64,000 nucleotides of DNA. Origin: Caenorhabditis elegans (taxonomy: Eukaryota > Nematoda > Chromadorea > Rhabditida > Rhabditidae). Numbering within the stretch: position 1 is the first letter of the stretch; the number at the start of each line of letters is the position of its first letter. Positions 35,101-46,200 of this stretch are shown one piece after another. A program made the translations under genes and the position numbers. The stretch is taken from NCBI RefSeq assembly GCF_000002985.6, contig NC_003279.8, positions 248,001 to 312,000 of the forward strand, written 5' to 3'. The notes beneath the pieces were generated by a model. It did no database searches, had not been told where the DNA came from, and saw only the letters and a list, made by a program, of their open reading frames with translations.

Positions 35101-37934
35101 GAATTTGAAATAATTTAACTAAAAGTTTCTAGGCCACGATGAAAATAGAAACAATGATGTCCCGATTTTGCTGAAAATTTCTGTCCATAGTTATTTAGAG
35201 TTCTGAAAAAAAAGATTTTCGAGAAATGATTTTCTAGGCCACCAGAAAAGTTTCTAGGCCATTATCCCTTCTTGATCCTTTATCATTATGATTATGATAT
35301 TTTTTAAACGATTTTTTAGGCCACCAGAGGGAATTCTAGTCCGTGTCAAAAAAAAAAGAAAGGGGGTATTCTTTCCACATAAAAATCCCGTTGGCCTTTT
35401 CAATCAAATTTCTTCAATTTTTCGCATAAAACTTACCTCCCGCTGTGACAAGCCTCCTCCCGTCTCCCAGTATTCTCAATTCATTAATCATCACCCCCAA
35501 TGCCCTCATCAACTACAGTATCCCTGCAATCCGCGTCTGCAAATATGTGCCGAATATGTCATACTTCTACGTCAACGCGGTCAAATCCGCTCATCTCACC
35601 GTGTCGATGCTCTGGAACACTGCTCTTTGTGCATAAGGCGTGTGTTGTGGTGAGCTCTTTTTTTGTAAAATTCAAAATAATAATTAAAAAATTTAAAAAA
35701 AAACCTTTTGTGGAATTTGCAATTTTTATAAAATCGTTAAAAACCAAATTCAATTTATACAAATTTCCACATTTTCCAAAATAAAAAGAAATAGCCATGC
35801 CCACAAAATGGGCGGCGCTTTCATAGCCACGTCCATTTTGTGGGCGGAGCCTCGGATCAAAGTTTTTTCAAAAACTTACTATAAGTTGAACACGGATTTC
35901 TGGCTTCCTTCATAAATCGAAATGGCAGAGTTTGCCGAACTAGGCCATTTTGGGTCGGAGAGATTTTGTGTAGATTTACGGCGTGTTGCGTGTCGCGTCG
36001 CGGCTCGTTTTTAGTTGTAAAACTGCTGTATTTGTCCGTGTGGAGTACACGATTTTTTCCACGCGCTGTCCGGCAGGCGATTGTCAATGAGGAGCGAAAA
36101 TTCAATGCGAAAGGCCAGAAGCCCGTGGTTGAAGTGTGGTTTCAATATTACAGAAATTTTAAAGAGGAATAAACATGCCTGCCTACAAAATGGGCGGAGC
36201 GTTGGAGGCGTGGTCTAAGAAGTCACGCCCTTTTTTTTAAATACTTGTTCTGATGTACAATAGAGCGCATTTACATCAAATTAATAATTTGTTTTTCAAT
36301 TTTTCCAGAGATGGCTGGAAATGTCGACTCGAAAAATGGTCCCATCACCACGTTGCGAACTATGCGGCTACGATTATCGACGTGGAAATATATTTCAAAT
36401 GAAATCTTTACATGTTCCACACGTGGATCGATCATCTTGTCTGCTCAATGTGCTCTTTTTGATTACCGTATTAATTATGATATTTTGTGGATATTTTACG
36501 ATTCAATTCATTCAGGAGAATGCACTCTTAAAACGAAGGTGGGCGAAGTTTTCTGGTGATGACCTAGGAAATTAGAAAACTAGGCCACCCCGCAAATGTG
36601 GTGGCCTAGAATACCGAAATTTGACTAAGCTATGGCCTGCGGCCTAGAAAAATAAAAGTAGACTGTATAAAATTCTCATCAAGCCTTTTGGAGATGAACT
36701 GGAAACCCAAATTTTTTGGAAGAAAATATTGACCTCCTTTAAAACGGTGGCCTACTTTTTCTGATGGCCTAGGATTTTAGACAAAGAAGCCACACAGCTA
36801 CTATCCACATAGTTTCAGGAAAAAAAATAAGAAAAATAGGCTCCGCCCACATATTCTTTTGAATTAGAATATACACGAGCCATTTATTTTGCTAAGTTTT
36901 GAATGTTAGCTCCGCCCACATAATGATTTGAATTTCCCGCCCATTTTTCTCTCAAAAATTTGAATTCCCTGCCAAATTTTTTTTTGCGAAAAACTCAATA
37001 CTTTCAGGCTCTTCGCGCACAGTTCGACAAACACAGCGTACACGTGGAAACGGCGTGGCTATTTCAGCGGAAACGGGAATGGAGACGGGGACGGTAGTTC
37101 GGATGGATATTTCTCGCGTACACCTGTCTCATCACTTTTTGACATAAAAGTGGTCTTGTGTGCCAGCATGTTCTTGGTCTCGTTCATTTTGGCCCTTTTT
37201 ACACAGTATAAGTGAGTTTTTTGACACGTGGCCTGGAAAATGAGAAAACTCGGCCACCGATTTTTTCAGCCGAATTTTTTTAGTTTAGCGGTCACACGGG
37301 CTTCTGGCCATTCTCTCTGCATTTTTCGCGCTCCATTGGCATTGGCTTGCCGGACAACGCGTGGGAAAGTCGTGTACTCCACACGGATAAATTTGTTCAG
37401 TTTTACATTGAAAACCGAGCCGTGACACGCCGTAAATCTACCCCGGCCGTGGCCGAGTCAAAATGGCATAGTTCGGCAAATTCTTGAATTTCAAAATATG
37501 ATGGAAGCCTGAAGCACGTGCGGTCATAAAAATCAATAAATTATCTTTTTTTTCCAGAGCCGAGTCCACGATATTCCGATGTATTTTCCGATTTTTTGTG
37601 ATCAATAAGAATTGGATGATCAAAAACTACGATATCAAGTGAGTGGGCGGAGTGTAATTTCGGCGGGAAATTCAAAATTTTTCAAATTTTTCAGAAAAAT
37701 TTCGCGCAAAGTTCAAAAACTCAAAACTTTCGGTAAATTTCGGCGCGAAATTCAAAATGTTAAAAATTTTGGGGAAATTTTGGAGGGAAAATCAATTTTA
37801 AAAAACGTTTGTTTGAAATTTTTTTAATTTTCAGAAATGATCCCGAAATGGCTCACCGCCGCGGTCTCCAGAAGTCTTCACCTGTTCCGTTAACCTTATC
37901 AGCTTCTGATATGTGTATCCACGTGTCATCCTAG
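32120..37934 (+). CDS. MARCH-type (RINGv) membrane E3 ubiquitin ligase
   Basis: Eight exons in phase: 32120-32206, 32311-32431, 35519-35649, 36309-36538, 37008-37211, 37558-37638 and 37835-37934 are the supported seven, giving 317 aa (the eighth would be an upstream UTR exon, not identified). The RINGv finger is complete C4HC3: Cys80, 83, 98, 100, His108, Cys111, 129, 132, with the usual Trp115 after the last His/Cys group. Two TM helices follow (about 157-181 and 236-257) with a Gly/Asp-rich loop between, the MARCH layout. Such ligases ubiquitinate membrane proteins in endosomes, ER or plasma membrane. The N-terminus is Pro/Ser-rich. The join of exon 2 to exon 3 crosses a 3.1-kb repeat-filled intron. 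Alternatively the RINGv part starts at ATG 35500, directly after a TCTCCCAG acceptor. RING identity is firm; the first two exons less so. Confidence 0.82.
32521..33440 (+). repeat. 37/38-bp tandem array, about 24 units
   Basis: The unit reads GGCGGGAATTTAAAATTTTA then ATTTTTTGAAAATATTTT. Variants have AATTCAAATTTT, one base shorter. Units are almost identical, so the array is recent or homogenised. It lies in the long intron of the MARCH gene. Confidence 0.95.
33453..34314 (+). repeat. 15-bp minisatellite, about 57 units
   Basis: The unit is CGTGGTGAGACCCAT with variants at the last bases (CCTT, CTTT). Because 15 is a multiple of three and the unit has no stop in several frames, it opens long frames on both strands (for example 33457-34374 plus, 33204-34364 minus). 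I treat these as artefacts. It directly follows the 38-bp array. Confidence 0.95.
34933..35076. mobile_element. 144-bp MITE-like element, 17-bp inverted ends
   Basis: Ends GGTACTTGTGTATTACA and the exact complement. A second inner pair, TTAGGCTTAG and CTAAGCCTAA, flanks the loop. It lies in the MARCH intron 2. Confidence 0.7.
35890..36127 (+). mobile_element. Dispersed CACGG..CTTCTGGC element, copy 1
   Basis: Ends CACGGATTTCTGGC and GCCAGAAGCCCGTG; the interior has GATTTACGGCGTGTTGCG and GTGTGGAGTACACGA. It lies in the MARCH intron before exon 36309. Its inverted copy is at 37293-37520 and a shortened copy at 60861-61017. Confidence 0.75.
37293..37520 (-). mobile_element. Dispersed CACGG..CTTCTGGC element, copy 2 (inverted)
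   Basis: Reverse-complement match to copy 1: CGTGTACTCCACACGG and GACACGCCGTAAATC. It lies in a neighbouring MARCH intron, so the primary transcript holds both arms of a long potential duplex. Confidence 0.75.
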
Positions 37935-38096
37935 TCAACAATTCAACGAAAAAAACCATTCCAGTTACAATTTCTCATTTCTTTTCACCACTTTCGGGTT
38001 TTTTGCAAATTAAAAAAATTTCGATTTTTTTTTTGAAATTTTAATTTTCCAATTTTTATTTTTATTCCACAACTCAGGTTGCTCAACAGTGCCTAA

Positions 38097-38109
38097 AATA
38101 AATTTTATT
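38097..38109. terminator. Back-to-back poly(A) signals of two convergent genes
   Basis: AATAAA (38097-38102, plus; 163 nt after the MARCH stop) abuts TTTATT (38104-38109, AATAAA on minus; 243 nt after the zinc-finger stop). Confidence 0.6.
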
Positions 38110-38351
38110 TCTTTGATTTTTTATAAATTTACAAAAAAAATACAACAAAAAAATAATATTACACATTCGTGAAAAACGGAAAAAAAATTCAGCCTATTTA
38201 CATTAAAACACGTGGAATTTGAAATTTTAGCGATATATCGATTACCCTTTCTCGGAAAACTCGTAATAAATGTGAAAAAGGCGAGGAAATTGGAAGAAAT
38301 AAATGCGGGGGTTTCTAGAAAAAAAAATTGGGAGAAAGTTTAAAGAAAAAT

Positions 38352-41074
38352 TCAAAATAATGCTCCGGTGTCATCGTGTTCCACAGTGGTTAGATTCTGG
38401 TATTTTGTGCATGGTGTGCTCTGAAATTTAAAAAAAAAGTAAAAAATTGAAAAAAAAATTTCTTAAAAATTAAAAAAAATGAACTTTTTTTTAAAATTTA
38501 TATTCAAAAATAAAAATGTTTGGTATACCTAATTATTCATACTTTTATCAATTTTCGAGAAACTTCAATTTTTCAACTGCTAACGTATACAACTCGCGTT
38601 ACTCGAAAAAGACCTGGGGACTAGTTTCCCACTTGGTGGCCTAGAAATCTCCAGTAAAAACATCGACGACCGAGATATGAGTTTCTAGGCCTCCATATGA
38701 AAAAAAAACTCGGTCGGGGACTAGGTTTCCACATGATGGCCTTGATAACTTCAAATTTTTTGGTGACCTAGATTTTTCAAAACTTGGATTACTAGGCCAC
38801 TAAAAGCTTTTCGGTGGCCTAGAAACCAAAATTGCGTGAATTTTTCATAATTCTATATCAAAATTGACTAAACCGAAAAGAATGCGATGCTTTTGCAATA
38901 TTTCAGCAGTTGGTGTATCCCACGTGGCGACGGGATTTCGGGCGACCGTGCCATTGATTAGAGCCAACGGAAGATATTTTGAGCATTCGGCGGTGCTCTG
39001 CAAAAATTTTTTTTTTGCAAAAGTTAAAGACGCATGGTGGGTCTTGATCTATGAAATTTCGTGATTATTCGAAAATTTTTTGTCCTTATTGACAATTTTT
39101 TTATCCACAAAAAAGGCGGATGTCCTAATTGCCAAAAATGTGGGTTTCTAGGCCACGAAAAATAATTTTTTGCTTCAAACATCCTGCTTTTTTTCCAAAA
39201 TTTAGCTTTAAAAAGTCGGTGGCCGAACTTTATTAAAAGTTCAATTTCTCGGCCACAGAAACTTTGTTTAAGTTTTCACATTTGGATTTCTAGCCCACCA
39301 ATAACGTTTTTATTTCATATTTTTATAAAAATCGAATTAAAAGTAGATGATGACCTAGTTTTTTTTCAATAATTTGGGTTTCTAGGCCACCAACTTTTTT
39401 TAAAAATTTTCTTAATTTTCCATAACCAAAAAAAAAAAACAAAATCGATGGCCTAACTTTTTGGCTTCCTAGGCCACCAATAACTCTTTTATTACTAATT
39501 TTCCTCACTCTCTGATGTCGATAAACACTTTCTTGTCTCGAATATCGCTTCCCACACCCATCACACTCAAATGCTCCATTCGTCTCATGAGTGAGCAAGT
39601 GTTGATTGAGCCCATGCTTTTGCCGGAAAGTTTTCTCGCAGTCTCGACATTTATAAGGTCCATTGTTGGGCTGGGCCTCGTGAGCCGACGACGGGGCCGC
39701 CCGTTTTTTCGCCCTTTTCCCCGATTTTTCCGGTGAAAAAGTGTCGAAATACGCGTTATTGTCATCTAATTTTGGTACATTCGCCAACATTGCTAGATTC
39801 TCCTGAGCCACCTGTTGTGACGTGTGAGGAATGTGATGGTGCTGATAGAGGTCTGGTGGTGGCTGAAAATGGGGAATATTCCCGGCGCCGAACATTTTCA
39901 GAAGTTCCAGGTCGAATCGTTGTTGAGCATCCGCGTCGACTACTTGATTGAGGGAGACGGTGAAGTCAGTTGAGGAGGTGGATGGCAGTTTTATAGAGAA
40001 ATCCTGCAAAAACTCAGGTTTTTGCTAAATTTTTCAATTTATCATTGTAATTTCCGAAAAATTATAGCTTAATTTTTAGATTTTTCGCTTGATTCTCAAG
40101 TTTTTATGCGAAAATTTAGTTTTTTGTCAATTTTTTTTTGTTTTAAATGTAAAACTACGGTATTTAAAGGGAGGAGCACTAATTTATGCCGATGGGTCTC
40201 GCAGCGAAAACATTAAATGCCTTAATTTAGCCATGCGCCTGGAAGGTTACTGTAGTTTTTATTGATTGATTTTTCATTCAATTTGTGGTTTTTGAAGGTT
40301 TTCAACTCATTTTGAAAGGCTTTTATAGATTTTTTTTTCTGAAAATCAAATTTAAATGTTAAAATAATTTTTTTTTTTTTCACACAAAAATAACAGAAAT
40401 TCCGAAAAATTGCAATTTAAACAGCTCTAAAATATGAAAATTAACGCGATTTTTATCATTTTTTGCTTCAAATCGCTGACTTCTGGCAAAAAAAAGGAAA
40501 ATTCAGCAAAAATCAATTTTTCAGAAAAATTTGATTGATTTTTGGAATTTTTCTTACCAATCCGTCGTCTTGCCGTAAATCCTGTAGCTTCATCTCCTTA
40601 GCCAGCAGATTTCTTACATCTAATTGCACGTGGCAATTGCAGTTCTGAAAAAAAAATGTTTTTGAGATTTTTAGAAAACTTATTTTGTAAATGTTCTAGG
40701 TGGGTTTTCAAATTTTTTTTTAAATTTAATTAAATCAAATTCTTCTCACCGTCAGTTTCTCTTTGACAAAATCGCTCAAATTCTTCTGATTTTCCTGAAC
40801 TTTCTCCACTTTCACGGCCAAATCCTGCTGCTCACGCAAAAATTGTTTGACAAGACACGTTAGCTGGTTCACATTTGATAGATTGTCCGGGATTTTTATA
40901 ATCTGAAATTTGAAATTAAGGATTTTAGCGGTTTTTTCGGCAAAACGTAAACTTTTAACGCTGAAAACTCACATTTTTCGAACTCCGCTCCAATAATCGT
41001 CTAGTGAATTCTTGAATAAATCCGGTTGCTTTCATAAAATTCTGAAATTCCTCATTTCCAATGAATTCGCCCAT
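38352..41074 (-). CDS. ztf-3: C2H2 zinc-finger protein, probably ztf-3
   Basis: Exons 40973-41074, 40750-40902, 40558-40644, 39509-40003 and 38352-38420, all phase 0, give 301 aa. The N-terminal 115 residues are helical and coiled-coil-like (REQQDLAVKVEKVQENQKN). A His/Gln-rich low-complexity stretch (YQHHHIPHTSQQ) follows, then a basic patch (GKRAKKRAAP). Finger 1 is canonical: C233xxC236, H249, H253. Finger 2 has C261xxC264 and H277. Its last ligand lies across the splice, giving H277-x5-C283 with the 38352 exon, a C2HC finger. A different last exon at 38845-38997 is also possible. It is likely a nuclear DNA-binding factor. The symbol rests on my recollection that C53D5.4, next to C53D5.5, is ztf-3. 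Confidence 0.8.
38845..38997 (-). CDS. Alternative last exon of the zinc-finger gene
   Basis: It follows a TTTTTGCAG acceptor, is phase 0, and encodes 50 residues starting STAECSKYLPL and ending DIEL then TGA. If used it would place Cys at H-x6-C in finger 2. It begins with the same AGCAC as the 38352-38420 exon. I cannot decide which is used or whether both are. Confidence 0.4.
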   Translation of the reverse strand, partial: STAECSKYLPLALINGTVARNPVATWDTPTAEILQKHRILFGLVNFDIEL

Positions 41075-41934
41075 TTTCCGATGGAAGAAAAACCAATGGA
41101 AATACGGCAATATTTGCGCACAAAATCGATGCTGAAGTGTCGTCGGACGCAGTGTTTCGTGTGCAGTACACGCCTACGACAAATTGCGGACTTTTTTGTT
41201 ATGGAGAGAGTAGAATAGAGAAGAAAAAAGAAGATAAAATGGATAAAAATTGCGCGTTTTTCTCGTTTTTTCTCTGAATCTCTCAATTTTTAGGTTTTCG
41301 ATCCATATACGTCCCGAGTGGAGATGAAGCCATAAATTTTTCTCTAAAAATTGTTTCTTGCCCCTCCAAATCGCTTATTCGTTTTTAAAATTATGAAAAA
41401 AAAATGCTAAAAATGCTTACCAAACCGCAAATTTTTAATTGGAAAATACCCAATATTTTGCAATTTATAGTTTAAATTCAAGAAGGTGCCAAAATTTCTG
41501 CAAAATTGCATATCTTCATATAAATTGTTACATTTTTTGTAAAAACTTGAAAACCCTGCTTTTCACATAATAGTACTGGAATTTTTCAATTTTCAACAAT
41601 TTCATAATTTTTGACCAATTTTTTATTGAAATTTTCAATAAAATATTTAAAAGATGTGGCTTTCCAAGCAGATTTTCCAATTTTTCCGAGTTTGAGTAAC
41701 TAAGTTTCAACCAAAATGATGTCACAAGTCAGAAAATTTCCCTAAATTTCAAAACACAGGTGAATAACTATAGGATTAGAATCTGCAAAGATTGAGTCTG
41801 GAGATAATTTCGGACATTTTTTCGGATAGTTTACGTTTCCTGTAGTTTCAAATAGGCAATTTTACTTTAAAGGTTGCTAATAAAATTAAGAAAAATCCTT
41901 ATATAGTCTCCACCCACAGATTGGCTTTTTAGAT

Positions 41935-42262
41935 ATTTTCAAAATATCTTGTAACGAAAACTACAGTAATCTTTAAAATTAAAATTATTACTGTATTGCT
42001 TTTGTCCATTTACGGGCTCGATTTACGAAATTAAATTTAATAATCTTTAATCTATAGAATATTAAAATTAAGCAAAAAATGAGAAAATAATACGAAGAAA
42101 TGAAGGAAAATGGAATATCGGTGTAACTATCCGAAAATAAATTCATTTAGAAAATCGAGCCCGTAAATCGACGTTACGAAGAATTACTGTAGTTTTCGCT
42201 ACGAGATATTTTGCGCGTCAAATATGTTGAGCAATACGCATTTTAAGAATTTACTGTTATCG
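41935..42262. mobile_element. Fold-back MITE (TACGGGAACA family)
   Basis: CAAAATATCTTGTAACGAAAACTACAG on one side and CTGTAGTTTTCGCTACGAGATATTTTGCGCG on the other, in shortened quotation: the 5' halves ATCTTGTAACGAAAACTAC and the 3' TTTTCGCTACGAGATAT pair. The left end is degraded. Confidence 0.65.
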
Positions 42263-42669
42263 TAATAGTTCAAATTTTTCGAGATAATAGTCTTCCAAAA
42301 AACTATTGTTTAAGGTTTTATTTTTTCCGTAATCTAAATTGATTATCACTAGACACTGTTCATTAATCATTCAGAACTTGTATAATCCATCTCGGTTAAA
42401 TTGTTGGTGAGACAAAGTGTAATCTGTTCTAGTTGGGTCACACGATCCCTTTTCCACTCAATCGCTTACCCACTCAACACTATAGACTAGACACTCACAC
42501 AGGAAATAGTATTGTTTACCTGTTTTCTTTTGGACACTGTTTATAACTTTTCCCTCTCCGTTTCTCTACGTTTAAATTTGTCAAAAATTAATAATTTTCT
42601 TACTTCCACATTCAATACTCATTTAATGACCGGTATTTGAAAATATTTTAATTTTTTAATCTTTAGTTA

Positions 42670-42968
42670 TTACAGGAACAGTAAACTCTGGGAATTCGTA
42701 TTGCACAACATATTTGACGCGCAAAATATCACGTTAGCTGGCATAATATTAGGCATATATTGTTTCTACAATCTTGTAATGTATAACTGACTAACATCTT
42801 TGAAATAAGTTTGTAAAACTTGTGAGTTGGAAAACATTGTGCATGGATGTCGTGTTTCGCGCACGCGCTAGAGTAGTCATAAAAAGATTACTGTAGTTTT
42901 CGCTACGAGATATTTTGCGCGTCAAATATGTTGTGCAGTATGCATTCTCAGAATTTTGTGTTCACGTA
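42670..42968. mobile_element. Fold-back MITE (TACGGGAACA family), internally diverged
   Basis: Left end TTACAGGAACAGTAAACTC and right end AGAATTTTGTGTTCACGTAA pair. The left arm has lost the CTACAG block after CAAAATATCACG. The right arm is intact. Confidence 0.65.
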
Positions 42969-43247
42969 ATAAATTAAATTGTTAAAAGATATAATAAAAG
43001 TTAAAAGATATAACAGATTTTTTCTCACTTCCCTAATATGTTTAATAATCAATCATTTTAAATTGTGCCGAAAATTTTCCGTTTTCCAATTGTTCGGAAT
43101 TTTTTCGGTTTTGCTCGAAAAAACCAAAAAGCAAATTTTTATAAATTTCCCTGGTGTTCAAAATTTTCCCGCAATTTTTACCTATTTTATTTTCAAAATA
43201 TTTATTTATTTCAGTTCCCCCAAGTCAAACCGTTCGATGTTGTAGAA

Positions 43248-46200
43248 ATGGAGATAATTCCGCTGCATTACGGAGCACAAGTTGGGATTTATGACGAGGA
43301 TCATGAGGTTGGTAGATTTTAATTTGTTTTTTAAATCGTGGCCTAGCACATTCTAGGCCACAGGTAGTGACGTCACTCTGAACATTTTCAATATATGTAA
43401 ATTTTAAATTCAAACTACTTAAAACTCGGAAATCACTTTTTCCGTCAGATACACAGAAATAAACTAGTTTTACCTTTTAAAAAACTAAAACCATTGAACT
43501 TTTCACAAATGTTCTTTGAAACTTGAGATAATCTGCAAATCCCAAACTATTAAAAACTGAAAAAGGTAGCCTAGAAAATGAAAATTTTCAATAGTTTTTT
43601 CAAGTTCAAAGAAAAAAAATTGAATTTTTAAATTGTTTTTTTTCGCTACAAGTCAAAATTATATTATATTTATTAGTTTTTTTCAATTTAAGAACATTAC
43701 TAAAATTAGTGCATATTTAAAAAAAATGTTTGTTTCGGAGAAAACAACTATTAGTAATTGCACTGCAATCATCAGATTAGTGAGGAATTTAGTTCTATTT
43801 TTTTCTTTTTTTTCTGTTTCAAAGTCGTTTTTTCATGAAAAATAGACCTTCGAGCTACTGGTTTTTTGAGAAATATTATTTCAATTTTCAATTTCATGAT
43901 GAACAACATTTTTGGTAACACATTTAATTCTAGTAGAATATTATCCACTTTTTCTCTAATTTTTCAAAATTTATTCCTAAGTTTTTCTGATCAATGAAGA
44001 ACTACCTTTTTACGACAATATTGCCTTCAATTTTTTCTCTCTGAAAATTCGAAATTTATCTGAATCAATGGTGCCGGTTTTCTTATTTCTGAATAACGAA
44101 ATAGATTTTTTATTTATTTTTCAACAATTCCCGGAAATTTCTCTATTGTTAAAAACAAATGAAGTGAAAATCGATTTTTTTACTTCGAAAGTTTAACATG
44201 AAATTCGATAAATTTAATCTATGATCTTTCAAGCTCCGCGAGTTTGAGGCGGGATGTTGATAATTAGAGATATGCCGGGGGAGAACACTACTCTCCAATT
44301 ATATTTCGGTTGCTCGAGAAATATTTTTAATGATAAATACTGGATACTAGATTCTATAGAAAACTAATTTATTTCAATAAATTTATTATTATTCAGGAGA
44401 ATTATATTTTCTTGCTCGAAAGAAAATAAATAATCAAAAACCGACGCATTTTCCTGAATTTATAGTTATTCAGAAGAATATAGATTTTTATTTTCAAATT
44501 CTGAGAATTCAGAAAACATGGCTATTTGCCGGCCTAGAAAATAGAACAACTAGGCCACCGATCATTTTTGTTTTGCCGTTGTCAGGCTTCTGGCCTAACT
44601 TTCTCTATCTTAAAAGATTCCCAAATTCAAACTACTGGCTTTCCAAAACCTTCAAATTGTGGAATGAACTTGTGATTCCAAAGATCTGATGTCAAGAATT
44701 CAGTCCATAGTTCATATACTCCAACAACACTTTTGGAATTTTAAATCTTCATGGTTTTCAAAAAGAATCCACCAAATTATTTAGCAACGGGGTTTTCCCT
44801 TCTAAACAATTGTGTGACACAAATCATAATCTCCGTCACTTTGTACAATTTTTCTAGTTTTGGTGATTTCCCCTCATGAGCTCAACGCGGCGGAGTAGAT
44901 CTTCCATGCAGGCGTTAAAACGCCTGCCTGCCTGACTTTAAGGCGGCCTCCGCCTGCCTAACGCTTCAGTCCTAGTCTTGTGCTAAACCATACATGAACT
45001 ATTTTTCTAATTCTTAATTTGGTTCTCATAAAATTGATAAAAATTAGGAAAATTTGAAATCTGAAATTTCAAGTAAAAATGGGCGGCAAACTTTGTATAA
45101 AAAAAAAAAGAAAGCTCGGCCACCAATTTTTCAAAGTTTCTTACCGCTCTCTGTCTTGCCTCGGGCAAGCCCTAAAACTTTAGAAAACATCCCCGAACAA
45201 AAAAGTAATAAATCCTTCAAATGTGGGAGATGCCCCGTGTATATGTCACCTGTCGACTCGTCGAAAACGTTTGTGCCACCCGGCTCTTTACCTCGTCTCC
45301 TCTTACTCATCATTTTACTGCCCCCGTTGCTTTCCGGCTAATGAGGTTCTTAGGGCGTAGGACGCCATTGATTTGTGCTCTTTTCAGGCAAAATTTTAGA
45401 TTTTATTTCTCTGATTTCACTCAATTATCAGACAATCTAAGTTTTTTGACATGTTCAATGCTGGAAGCAATTTTCGATTTTTTTATCGACCATGGCCTAA
45501 AATTACGGGTCAATTTCCTGAAACGGACGAACATTTTTGAAAGCAAAACAGTTTGTAGAGTTTCGCTAAAATTTCTGATTTTTATCGAAAAAATCGGGCA
45601 CACCAAACAAAAGTTCGTTTGTGTCAGGACCTTGACGGTACGCAATTTTCGGACAAACCACGTGTGGCTGATTCAAAAATGTCAACTAAATTGACATCTT
45701 GAAAACATTTTTTTCACCTGAAAACCACTAACAGTGTCAGGTTAATCCGATTCAAGCGCTATTTTTATGAACTTTCCTGAAAGTTTAATTCCACACGTTG
45801 TGAGGGAATTTGACACATTTTTAGAAAACCTGATCTCACGGTTAATTTTTAAACACTTCGAGGGCCCAGAAATCCTAGTTTTTTTTCTGGTTATTCATAG
45901 TTTTTCTAGAATTTAATTTCACATCTACATTTCTAAACAAAACTTTTGAAGGTCCTTGTAATTCTTCTCTAGTTTTTTATTGTCAAATTAAGTTTTCTCC
46001 AAATTAGGAAGAAGCGATAATTGCGGGTTTTGTGAGGGAAGTTTGTCGTCGGTCCATTTGTTTTGAAATGAGAATCGGAACGATTTCCTGTCTCCCGTAG
46101 AAACCAATTAAACGAAAACTTTTTTTTTTCATTTCGTTCATTTTGCATGCTTGCTAGCCTCGTCTATTGGAATTCTTTTGTACTATGATTCTATTCTAGT

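Larger units (their letters stand above)
41075..43247. other. Divergent intergenic region, zinc-finger gene and DIPK1 gene
   Basis: Shared upstream region of two divergent genes. It holds two fold-back MITEs (41935-42262, 42670-42968) and AT-rich sequence. No core promoter motif that I would call. Confidence 0.5.

Noticed and set aside
32120..43307. Joining exons 32120-32431 to the DIPK1 gene
   Set aside because: Phase after 32431 does not match exon 43215 (a stop follows), while it matches the RINGv exon at 35519.
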